Shown: positions 1 through 6,783 of the stretch, piece by piece
Layout of the letters: each line of letters starts with the position of its first letter
How positions within the stretch are numbered: the first letter of the stretch is position 1
Origin: an uncultured Prevotellaceae bacterium
Lineage (GTDB): Bacteria; Bacteroidota; Bacteroidia; Bacteroidales; Bacteroidaceae
DNA: 64,000 nt
Reading direction: 5' to 3'
NCBI GenBank assembly: GCA_949299545.1
Contig: CASGAM010000034.1
Coordinates: 1-64,000 of the forward strand
Program-made: the position numbers and the translations under genes
Notes under the pieces: generated by a model
What the model was told of the DNA's origin: nothing
What the model saw: the letters and a program-made list of their open reading frames with translations, nothing else
Databases searched by the model: none

Positions 1-121
1 AAGTGAAATGTTTCACATATCTGTTGCCATCATACTTGCGAACATAGTTGTTGAACTGAGTCCTGTTCAGAAAAGCGGTTAATTGAGAGAATACGTATTT
101 GTCTTGGAACATAGCAGCCAT
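1..121 (-). CDS. IS4-family transposase, N-terminal fragment (cut by window edge)
   Basis: The first 40 codons run leftward from ATG at 119-121 off the window edge. The translation begins MAAMFQDKYVFSQLT and continues with FLNRTQFNNYV and RYVKHFT, which I recognise as the N-terminal DUF4372 region of IS4-family transposases common in Bacteroidales. The start is followed upstream by about 95 bp of non-coding DNA and then a terminal inverted repeat, as expected for the 5' end of such an element. The catalytic DDE region lies outside the window, so intactness cannot be judged. Confidence 0.8.
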   Translation of the reverse strand, partial: MAAMFQDKYVFSQLTAFLNRTQFNNYVRKYDGNRYVKHFT

Positions 122-243
122 TTGTATTAGACTGCAAAGTCGCAAAATCAAGTCCGTTTCATTTCAAAAAAACGTGTAATTGACTATATTTCAATAATTT
201 CAAAGAACTATTTATCCACTTTTACGGGACAGTAGTGAATTGA
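1..243 (-). mobile_element. Partial IS4-family insertion sequence, transposase-start end
   Basis: The element's end is inferred from the stretch at 216-240, which contains ccacttttacgggacagtag. I recognise this as the type of terminal inverted repeat found on DUF4372 IS4-family elements. The other end is outside the window, so neither the matching repeat nor a target duplication can be shown. The exact last base is uncertain by a few nucleotides. Confidence 0.6.
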
Positions 244-272
244 ATTATTAAACGAAAATGTCTTTTCTGTTT

Positions 273-411
273 AATGAGCGTTCAACCTTGTGACGACGTA
301 TGTTTATTATTCCGATGTTTGGATAATAAATGAAACGCTCATTTAAGTGTAAATATAAGAAAATTCGGATATTCCATATATTTTATACGGGATATCCGAA
401 TTTTCTTATAT
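273..411. repeat. Two AT-rich stem-loops next to the IS end
   Basis: The first structure pairs 273-282 (aatgagcgtt) with 334-343 and has a nested second stem, 303-313 with 321-330. The second pairs 353-372 with 392-411: a perfect 20-bp stem that can extend inward by three more pairs, one of them a G-T wobble. No reading frame spans them. The second could act as a transcription terminator on either strand, but no long T-run follows immediately. Function unknown; they could be a remnant of another mobile element. Confidence 0.5.
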
Positions 412-783
412 CATTTTTGCTATTGTTTATACGAAACACAACCGTCAAAAGCCTGCTTGTCAATTTTTACCTGATTTCCCATAAGAATTACATCTGAAAG
501 TCGTGTACAATTATGGTATCTATTACTTATTGATTATCAATATTTTGCTGCTAAAAAGGTAGAAAAGTGGATTTATTGTTTCAATCTGTATTCTGAAAGG
601 GTGATATTTAACGTATTTAACTTTTATTTGTAGGAAAATCACGTTTATATTCTCTTAAATTCGTTTGTCTTGGTGTTCTGCTTTAATGCTGTGGGATAAG
701 GAAAGGTAGCCTTTAGAAAAGGTATTTTGAAAAAGGGTGCTGAGAATTTTGACGAAACATTTTGTGCTTTGAGGCGAAAACTG
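412..783. other. Non-coding stretch between hairpins and Abi leader
   Basis: About 370 bp with no convincing reading frame on either strand. It is AT-rich and carries scattered promoter-like TTTG words, but I see no structured RNA or repeat in it apart from the leader described next. Confidence 0.4.
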
Positions 784-849
784 TATCTTTACACCATTAG
801 AACCTGCCAAGCCTCTCAACGATGCTCAAATCGGCGGGTCGTTTTTTTT
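784..849 (+). ncRNA. Short leader RNA with hairpin and U-tract ahead of Abi_2 fragment
   Basis: A -7-like box TATCTTTA at 784-791 is followed by a 7-bp hairpin, acctgcc at 802-808 pairing with ggcgggt at 833-839, and then eight T residues at 842-849. The Abi_2 reading frame starts nine bases later. A promoter followed by a hairpin plus U-run directly ahead of an Abi-type toxin gene looks like an attenuator or a small RNA antitoxin. Abi_2/AbiF proteins have recently been reported to pair with adjacent non-coding RNAs, which would fit. The RNA assignment is inference; the hairpin and U-tract are seen directly. Confidence 0.45.
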
Positions 850-857
850 GTAGGTAC

Positions 858-1187
858 ATGAAAACAAGTTTTCCCAAGCCAGACTCAACACCAAAAGAGA
901 TTGTCCAGATACTCAAAAGCCGCGGAACGCACGTCTGCGATGAGGGCAAAGCGGAAAACTATCTGATGAACATCGGTTATCACAGGCTGTCAGCTTATAT
1001 CTTTCCGTTCTACAAAAGTCCTAAAAGCGACTTGATTTTAAAAGGCGGCACGACCTTTGAACAGGTAATGACACTTTACCGTTTCGACAAGAAGTTGCGC
1101 ATCGTGCTTTTCAACGAAATAGAAAAACAGAAAAAGGCATTCCATTTTATTAAAACTGGATATAACATAATCAACAAAGCTCAATAG
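858..1187 (+). pseudogene. Abi_2 (AbiD/AbiF-like) abortive infection protein, N-terminal fragment
   Basis: The chosen start is ATG at 858, not the earlier in-frame ATG at 822, because 822 lies inside the leader hairpin and the family-like sequence begins MKTSFPKPDSTPKEIVQIL. The first ~91 codons read like the start of an Abi_2 family protein: NYLMNIGYHRLSAYIFPF and VMTLYRFDKKLRIVLFNEIE. After EIEKQ the similarity stops, and about 18 unrelated codons lead to a stop. Family members are usually near 300 residues and carry R-x4-6-H HEPN RNase motifs further on. Those are missing here, so this copy should be inactive. A matching C-terminal piece sits on the same strand at 5432-5662. Confidence 0.75.
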
Positions 1188-1220
1188 TAACTTTCCCTTT
1201 CCTTCGACAGCACTCAAAAC

Positions 1221-2336
1221 TCAAAGGTTAAGCAACTGTTCTTTTGTTATAAAATCACATCCATCTAAATAACTAGGAGTGGGCAATGAAATAGGATGTG
1301 GTATGTATACTTTTACGCTCTTAGATGCATTCTTAAAATACACTACCTCTCTTTCTGTACATGGTGATTTAATACTATTATCCGTCATGACATAAAGTAA
1401 CGTCTTGGATTGATCCATTCTTAGTTCTAGAGCTTTCCATGTATCTTGATTCTGATTTTGACGATTCAGCATTACTCTATCATTTACCCAATCAATATAT
1501 ACAATCTTCCCTTGCTGATTAAGGAGAACCTTAAGTTGTAAAAGCTCATTAACATCAAGTGAACTATGAGAAAGAAAAACATCGTATTCCTGATACAACA
1601 TATGTTGATTGCTGTATATAAGTTGAATTAATTCTGTAGGATTTTTCTGTACATCAATCGGTTTTAGCATTGATAGACGTCTTTTACCTTTACGTTTTTT
1701 TGATAACCATGGTTTTTCTCCCATTCTCTGAAGGGAATAAAAGGCCATTTCACGAAGATCATCATTTTTTTCGCAAGCATTTATCTTATTCAAGAATTCT
1801 ATTGTTTCATTACATCGGAACTGAGTTGCCTCTAGAAGTATCAGATAACGTGCATTGATGTCAAGAGGAGAAGTTTTACGTATTTCGAAATATGATTTGA
1901 CAAGTTGCTTGATGTATGGAGGGCAAACCTCTTGAACAAAAACAAGATTTGAAGCGAGCTTATCATCACGCCGTCTTTTCTTCTCTTGCCCTTTAAAAAC
2001 TAAAGATGCATACTTATTACGTCTATCCTGTTCATTCAAATATTTAGATAAAGAGCGCATATGAACAGCATGTTTTAAATACTGTTCTGGAGTATAATAT
2101 GGAACTGTACGAAGCCCTTTGCGACTTCTTCGATGAAAATCATTTTTCTTTTCTTTACAATAACGTACAATGTCCTCCCATTGACACGGATAGCACTCTT
2201 TAAATGCAGATAAGAAATCCTTAAAAGAGAAATTCTTTGGCATAATCTCAAACAACTTTTCAGAAATATGCTTTAGATGTAGGTTTTTCCTGAAAATCCT
2301 ATCTCGATAATTCTGCTTGCGGTAGTAGATGGACAT
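1221..2336 (-). CDS. TIR-domain protein with N-terminal helical region
   Basis: A 371-residue protein. The start is placed at ATG 2336, just after the stop of the upstream gene, because an earlier start would overlap that gene by 71 bp. Residues ~1-245 are basic and mostly helical with no family I recognise. Residues ~255-371 form a TIR domain beginning YDVFLSHSSLD, with the signature SIKSPCTEREVVYF containing the Cys and Glu expected at the NADase site. TIR domains in bacterial defence either consume NAD or make ADP-ribose signals. It is the last gene of a leftward three-gene run (SLATT-like, MTH538-type TIR, this gene), which suggests a joint role in antiphage defence; that role is inference. 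Confidence 0.7.
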   Translation of the reverse strand: MSIYYRKQNYRDRIFRKNLHLKHISEKLFEIMPKNFSFKDFLSAFKECYPCQWEDIVRYCKEKKNDFHRRSRKGLRTVPYYTPEQYLKHAVHMRSLSKYLNEQDRRNKYASLVFKGQEKKRRRDDKLASNLVFVQEVCPPYIKQLVKSYFEIRKTSPLDINARYLILLEATQFRCNETIEFLNKINACEKNDDLREMAFYSLQRMGEKPWLSKKRKGKRRLSMLKPIDVQKNPTELIQLIYSNQHMLYQEYDVFLSHSSLDVNELLQLKVLLNQQGKIVYIDWVNDRVMLNRQNQNQDTWKALELRMDQSKTLLYVMTDNSIKSPCTEREVVYFKNASKSVKVYIPHPISLPTPSYLDGCDFITKEQLLNL

Positions 2337-2349
2337 ATATTTTAAAGAA

Positions 2350-3030
2350 TTATTTATTAACGCTAAGGTGTAGATTATAAGAATCATTTTCCTCATAATC
2401 ATCTTTAATTCGTTCTGCACGTTCTATTAATGAAGTAACGTGAGATTTAAAGTAATCCCATCTAACCATAGGGATATAGCTATATTCGCCATACCAAATT
2501 CTGGAATTATTTTTACAATCAACAATCTTCGGATGTTTTCGATTAAATAAATTCTCTTTTATTATTGTAAACATCCAATCTCTGATATATGTCGTACAAC
2601 CTGTTTCGCAGCATGTATTTGACTTTAATGCATATTCATAATTTCCTTGTTTATCAGGTAGAACAACTGCGAGTATTGCATTTCTATGACTCTTCCTGTC
2701 ACCACGAACCGTTTTTCTTAATGAATAACAAATCTCCCATGGAATCCATTGCGATTTGTCATACTTTCCATTCTCTTTCATATTTGGGGAAATTAGAACA
2801 ATAGTAATAGTCGTGGGAAAAATTCTGTCTTTTAACTCTTGCCAAATCTCATCTTCTGACCAATCAGACAAATCCTCCCCATCATGCTCTCCAAAAAATA
2901 TATGGTCCTCTGCAGCTAATAGTTTTTCTATCTCATCCACATAATGACGTGCCTTGGTAGGAAAATGGCCAAACAAGTGTTGTACATTTTCATCTGCATA
3001 CTTGTAAGATACGAATACGTTTCTTGCCAT
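2350..3030 (-). CDS. MTH538/ThsB-like TIR-domain protein
   Basis: A 226-residue protein starting MARNVFVSYKYADENV, the usual opening of MTH538-type (DUF1863) TIR-like domains. It carries a second block VLISPNM followed by WIPWEICYSL, with Glu99 in the position of the TIR catalytic glutamate. This is the family of ThsB, the Thoeris sensor that makes a cyclic ADP-ribose-type signal when phage infects. Its downstream neighbour begins 14 bp after its stop, and the 2TM protein upstream ends 12 bp before its start, so the three are almost certainly one transcript. There is no SIR2-SLOG ThsA gene nearby, so a canonical type I Thoeris pair is not present. Confidence 0.75.
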   Translation of the reverse strand: MARNVFVSYKYADENVQHLFGHFPTKARHYVDEIEKLLAAEDHIFFGEHDGEDLSDWSEDEIWQELKDRIFPTTITIVLISPNMKENGKYDKSQWIPWEICYSLRKTVRGDRKSHRNAILAVVLPDKQGNYEYALKSNTCCETGCTTYIRDWMFTIIKENLFNRKHPKIVDCKNNSRIWYGEYSYIPMVRWDYFKSHVTSLIERAERIKDDYEENDSYNLHLSVNK

Positions 3031-3042
3031 AATAAAAGGATA

Positions 3043-3519
3043 TTAGTTACATATATTTATAATAACTGTAGCAACTATAATCATGAATAGCATAATTAAA
3101 TAGACAGGATATACAGACTTGTTTAACATCATACATTTTGTTTCTTTTAGTTTCGCATCCTTATCTTCATAGTCCATAAACAATGGTCGAAAGTCAAAAA
3201 GAGCATTCTGTTTTTCTTCTGTTGAATTACCCCTTGTACCCTCTAATGAATTCATGAGATTGATATATTTCTGTTCTCTATTACGCAAGGCACGTTCTAA
3301 ACGAAGGTAATAAGCATCTATATACCAGAACACAATTATTGGGATTATTGCTAGAAGCAACCACCAATCTAAATCCTTAATACTGCAACCAATAGCAAAA
3401 AAGCCTGTAACAATAGTAATTAACCAAGTTTTAGCATTAGCACTATTTCCCGCCATTCTCGTAATGTTCTCCTGCATCATCTGAAGATATTGGAGATCTT
3501 GTGTGTCATACTTTGCCAT
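3043..3519 (-). CDS. SLATT-like small membrane protein
   Basis: A 158-residue protein. I use ATG at 3519; an in-frame GTG eight codons upstream is the alternative. An amphipathic N-terminus (LQYLQMMQENITRM) is followed by two close hydrophobic segments, ITIVTGFFAIGCSI and WWLLLAIIPIIVFWYI, then a charged helix with RLERALRNREQKY and a C-terminal hydrophobic segment near residues 137-157. Two membrane helices followed by a charged helix is the pattern of SLATT effectors, which are found beside nucleotide-signalling defence genes and are thought to disrupt membranes. As first gene of the TIR operon it is the best candidate for the effector. Family call is by pattern, not by search. Confidence 0.55.
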   Translation of the reverse strand: MAKYDTQDLQYLQMMQENITRMAGNSANAKTWLITIVTGFFAIGCSIKDLDWWLLLAIIPIIVFWYIDAYYLRLERALRNREQKYINLMNSLEGTRGNSTEEKQNALFDFRPLFMDYEDKDAKLKETKCMMLNKSVYPVYLIMLFMIIVATVIINICN

Positions 3520-3574
3520 ATAATGCGTATTTAATAATTCCACCTATTGTATTTATTCTGCGCTCTCAGCCTAA

Positions 3575-4921
3575 TTACAAAAATATTGTCATATACACCG
3601 GAACATACTCAATCCCATTCTCTCTCCTGTAATCCTTGGTATAAATCAGATACTTGTTTATTATTCTGTCCGAGAATTTGGAGCAGAACTCGTCTAATGA
3701 TTTATGGGTTTTATATCCAGATGACTTTACCTCTATGGGCGATATCTTATGCTTATCGGGAATGACAAAATCTATCTCATAATATTTCTTGCCATCGGCA
3801 TATGGAATAGTATGATAAAACAAGTTCTTTCCCGTAGCCTTCAACATCTGGGCTATGACATTCTCATAAACATATCCCATGTTGGTGCTGAGCTTATCAT
3901 TCAGCAGTTTATCATAAATAACATTCTCAGTGACATCGGCATCTTTGAATGCTAGTGTTACAAACAAGCCGGTATCAGACGCATACATTTTGAAGTACTC
4001 TTCATTCTTTGTCAAAGCCAATCCTGCATTCGGATCATCAGAATGATATACTACATTGACCGTCATGGAATCCTCCATCTCTTTCACGATATTCGTTATT
4101 CTCCCCACTCTTTCTTCCGCAATGGCTTTACCAACCTGATAACGTAACGCATTTCTGCTAAGCTGTGCAGGAATAGCATCGTATAATGCTTTTGCTCTTC
4201 CAGAATCATCTATCTTTCTGAAGTCTTCTTCATAAAGGGCTATTATGTCACGTTTTGTCTGATCTACGGCTGTAAAATTGTTTGTTCTAATGTATGCTGA
4301 AACAGCCTGCGGCATTCCTCCGACAAGCATATATAGACGGAAATCCCTCATGAGTTTGCGATGAACGGCATCACCCAATGGCATCTTCTTTTCGAATGCA
4401 GTACGCAACAACGGAATTGTAGCAGTATCTCCAAGTGCCCATCTAAATTCTTCATAATCCATCGGATACATCTCTACTTTTGTTTCCTCGCTTGGAACAA
4501 GGATATTGCGGCTCTTTGAACGAACCGAAATCAAGGAGCCTGTCTCAATATAGTCATAACGGTGATCTTTCACCAGATGCTTGATGGCCTGTCTTGCAAG
4601 AGGCTGGAGTTGGACTTCATCAAAAATAAGTACAGACTCTCTTTCATACAGTTGTACCTGATAGATAAACTGTAACCTGAGAAACAGGTAATTCAAGTCC
4701 GAAATATCATTGAATAAGTCTCTTACCTCTTTTGACACTTTCGAAAAATCAATCAATATATATGATTTATATTCATGACGCGCAAACTCCTCCGCAATGG
4801 TAGATTTTCCGATACGCCTAGCCCCTTGTATTAGCAATGCCGTATCACCGTTGCGTTCAGACTTCCATTTGAGCATCGTATTGTAAATCTTTCGTTTGAA
4901 ATAAATCATATTATCTTCCAT
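3575..4921 (-). CDS. AAA_14 / DUF4143 ATPase
   Basis: A 448-residue protein with Walker A IQGARRIGKST at ~31-41 and Walker B ESVLIFDEVQ at ~95-104, followed by ETGSLISVRSK, the sensor-type block of AAA_14 ATPases. The C-terminal third (IDFVIPDKHKISPIEVKSS) is the DUF4143 region, which resembles PD-(D/E)xK nuclease folds with the D...IEVK pattern. Such proteins are abundant and variable in Bacteroidales genomes and their biological role is unsettled; several lie in defence islands. It is transcribed in the same direction as the TIR operon with only 55 bp between, but each has its own -7 box, so a functional link is not shown. Confidence 0.85.
   Translation of the reverse strand: MEDNMIYFKRKIYNTMLKWKSERNGDTALLIQGARRIGKSTIAEEFARHEYKSYILIDFSKVSKEVRDLFNDISDLNYLFLRLQFIYQVQLYERESVLIFDEVQLQPLARQAIKHLVKDHRYDYIETGSLISVRSKSRNILVPSEETKVEMYPMDYEEFRWALGDTATIPLLRTAFEKKMPLGDAVHRKLMRDFRLYMLVGGMPQAVSAYIRTNNFTAVDQTKRDIIALYEEDFRKIDDSGRAKALYDAIPAQLSRNALRYQVGKAIAEERVGRITNIVKEMEDSMTVNVVYHSDDPNAGLALTKNEEYFKMYASDTGLFVTLAFKDADVTENVIYDKLLNDKLSTNMGYVYENVIAQMLKATGKNLFYHTIPYADGKKYYEIDFVIPDKHKISPIEVKSSGYKTHKSLDEFCSKFSDRIINKYLIYTKDYRRENGIEYVPVYMTIFL
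3578..3585 (-). promoter_or_regulatory. -7 box of the SLATT-TIR-TIR operon
   Basis: Read leftward this is TATTTTTG, matching TAnnTTTG. It sits about 59 bp upstream of the first gene and inside the last codons of the upstream ATPase gene, so the TIR cassette can be transcribed independently of it. Confidence 0.5.
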
Positions 4922-4939
4922 CTATCTTAAAAATATATG

Positions 4940-4947
4940 CAAATATA
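4940..4947 (-). promoter_or_regulatory. -7 box of the AAA_14 ATPase gene
   Basis: Leftward TATATTTG, a full match to TAnnTTTG, 19 bp from the start codon. Confidence 0.55.
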
Positions 4948-5431
4948 CGTTTTATAAATGATTCCACCAAATCTTCATCGCACCAAATGTCAATATCCAC
5001 TAAATTATTTTTTACCATCTGCCGGTAAGCACTAAATTTGTCACTTGTGGCTAATATTCAAACATTGACAACTTTACATTAAACCGATACTCATTATTAT
5101 ACGCCAATTAAAATTAAGTCAAAACAAAGGGAAGAAAAAGAAAAGGCTTAGATAAACCCAAATCCTAATGATTTGGGATAAACCAATCACAAGAGGAATG
5201 ACCACAAGCTATTTCTTCTTTTGGTAGCAAAATTTTCGTTAGCACATCTTGCTTTTAGTTGACATAAGTTAGTGAAAATCCCACTTGTTTTCACACTTGC
5301 GAACAGATAGGAAACAGGCAGGCTTCGGACAGGAAAAGGAATTTTTCTATTGTTTCTGATTCAAGATAAACATGGGAATGTACGACTTTTATTCTGAAAA
5401 ACAAGATAGAAAAGGCTTTTCTTTTGTTTAG
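4948..5431. other. Non-coding stretch upstream of the Abi C-terminal fragment
   Basis: About 480 bp without a convincing reading frame. If the Abi gene was once continuous, its missing middle should map to one side of the inserted cassette, but I could not recognise any of it here by translation. Confidence 0.4.
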
Positions 5432-5662
5432 GACACAGCTGTTTCATGTTTAGATTATTCAATATGCTGCATCGACATATTAGGGATAGACAAGAAAAAA
5501 TTGTTCTATCGCTTGTGCATTATTAGGCATTTCCTTTCCGCAGTTTCTCCGAGCAACAACTTTAATGGAAAAATTGCAGACTTATTATCCAAGTTCCCGT
5601 CAATAGACATTGTGGCTATGGGATTTTGTAAAGATTGGAAGAATGAATCCATGTGGCATTAG
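5432..5662 (+). pseudogene. Abi_2 (AbiD/AbiF-like) protein, C-terminal fragment
   Basis: An open frame after a stop at 5429-5431 encodes 76 residues ending in TAG at 5660-5662, without a good start codon. The translation includes ILGIDKKKLFYRLCIIRHFL, then FNGKIADLLSKFPSIDIVAM and GFCKDWKNESMW. This pattern (a short helical stretch, a 'LL..FP..DI..MGF...W...W' ending) is how Abi_2 proteins finish. It is on the same strand as the N-terminal fragment at 858-1187 and could be the other end of that gene. Together the two fragments cover only about 167 of ~300 residues. Confidence 0.65.
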
Positions 5663-5782
5663 GTAATCATTCGCTAATCAAGGTGCAATATAAAGGGCAC
5701 TAACAGTTTTGACTGAAAGTACCCTAATTGTAACGCAATTTGCGAGATTTATAAAGCATACCAAGGCTATTCTTATTTTACT

Positions 5783-6769
5783 TTATGGTCGGTACGGTAT
5801 ATCAGAAGAACAGAATGTTATTTGATTGATGTCTATATCCTTTTCTTTCATTAGCTTTGCAACAGACATTACTTGCCTATTTTTATCCGCAGTAGGACCA
5901 ATTGTGATTATCTTTAAGGCTGATACAGGCAATTCAACTTCTACATAAGGGAGTAACGAACCATTCCTATCACGAAAAAAAACTTTACGATTAATCTCTC
6001 TACAATAAAGTCTATATTCATCTTCGTATTTATAAGCAGGGTGTTTTGTATTGCCAGGTATAAAATTTAACAATGCGATATAATTGTTTATGGCGGTATC
6101 AAGATCATTGAAAATATGCTTTTCCTCAATGCTGTGTACAATTTTTTCATAAACATACCTCACATATTCTTTCCATGACTTCATTTCCTCCCTTACTGTT
6201 TGTGGGTTGTCTATATTCTCGCCTATTCCGTATTTAATTTCATGCAACGGTTCCATTTTCTGAGATTCGAGAAACACTTGCAATTTTTTCAAGTCAAAAC
6301 CCAAACAGATCCCATTCCCATTTTGTCCATACATTTCCCACATAGGTAATGAGTCGAAAGATTTAGAGAAAGAAACAGAATACATATTTGTTAGGCTGTT
6401 TTTATCTGTATTTCTCACGAAAATAAATTTGTCTAACTCTTCTCTATCCAGTTCTGTTATTCTCTTTTTAGATGGGATGAGCAATTCATCTTCAACATCT
6501 TTTAGAACTTCCCACATTTTCTTGATACCATATTCTCTTTCTTGTGGATCATTCATATAAGAAATGTGTGAAGCCCAAAATGTCATGGATGTATTATCTT
6601 CTGAGACATCTTTAAGCATTCCGATTAATGTTCCGGTATTAGTATAATGAAAGACACATGTATCTGCAATTTGTTGTATTTCCATCCTATCTTCTTTCAT
6701 TTTTGCCTCTTTTTCTTTATCTTCCAATACCTTTAATTTTGCCAATAATAGTTTCTCCTCGTCTGTCAT
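5783..6769 (-). CDS. DUF2971 domain protein
   Basis: A 328-residue protein beginning with a charged coiled-coil-like stretch, then VFHYTNTGTLIGML, MTFWASHISYMNDPQE and, later, SLPMWEMYGQNGNGICLGF. The order 'HYT..., A....NDP.E..., W..YG....G.CLGF' is the hallmark of DUF2971, a family of unknown function common in defence islands. It starts 14 bp after the stop of the methylase gene and is read in the same direction, so it is very likely the third gene of the restriction-like operon. Whether it is an accessory or a passenger cannot be told from sequence. Confidence 0.8.
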   Translation of the reverse strand: MTDEEKLLLAKLKVLEDKEKEAKMKEDRMEIQQIADTCVFHYTNTGTLIGMLKDVSEDNTSMTFWASHISYMNDPQEREYGIKKMWEVLKDVEDELLIPSKKRITELDREELDKFIFVRNTDKNSLTNMYSVSFSKSFDSLPMWEMYGQNGNGICLGFDLKKLQVFLESQKMEPLHEIKYGIGENIDNPQTVREEMKSWKEYVRYVYEKIVHSIEEKHIFNDLDTAINNYIALLNFIPGNTKHPAYKYEDEYRLYCREINRKVFFRDRNGSLLPYVEVELPVSALKIITIGPTADKNRQVMSVAKLMKEKDIDINQITFCSSDIPYRP

Positions 6770-6783
6770 TTCTTCTGAACGGT

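Noticed and set aside
822-857. ATG at 822 as the start of the Abi_2 fragment
   Set aside because: It lies inside the leader hairpin and U-tract, and the residues it adds do not resemble the family; ATG 858 fits the conserved start.
1221-4921. Canonical Thoeris system
   Set aside because: A ThsB-like TIR is present, but no SIR2-SLOG or TM-macro ThsA; the AAA_14 ATPase is not a substitute.
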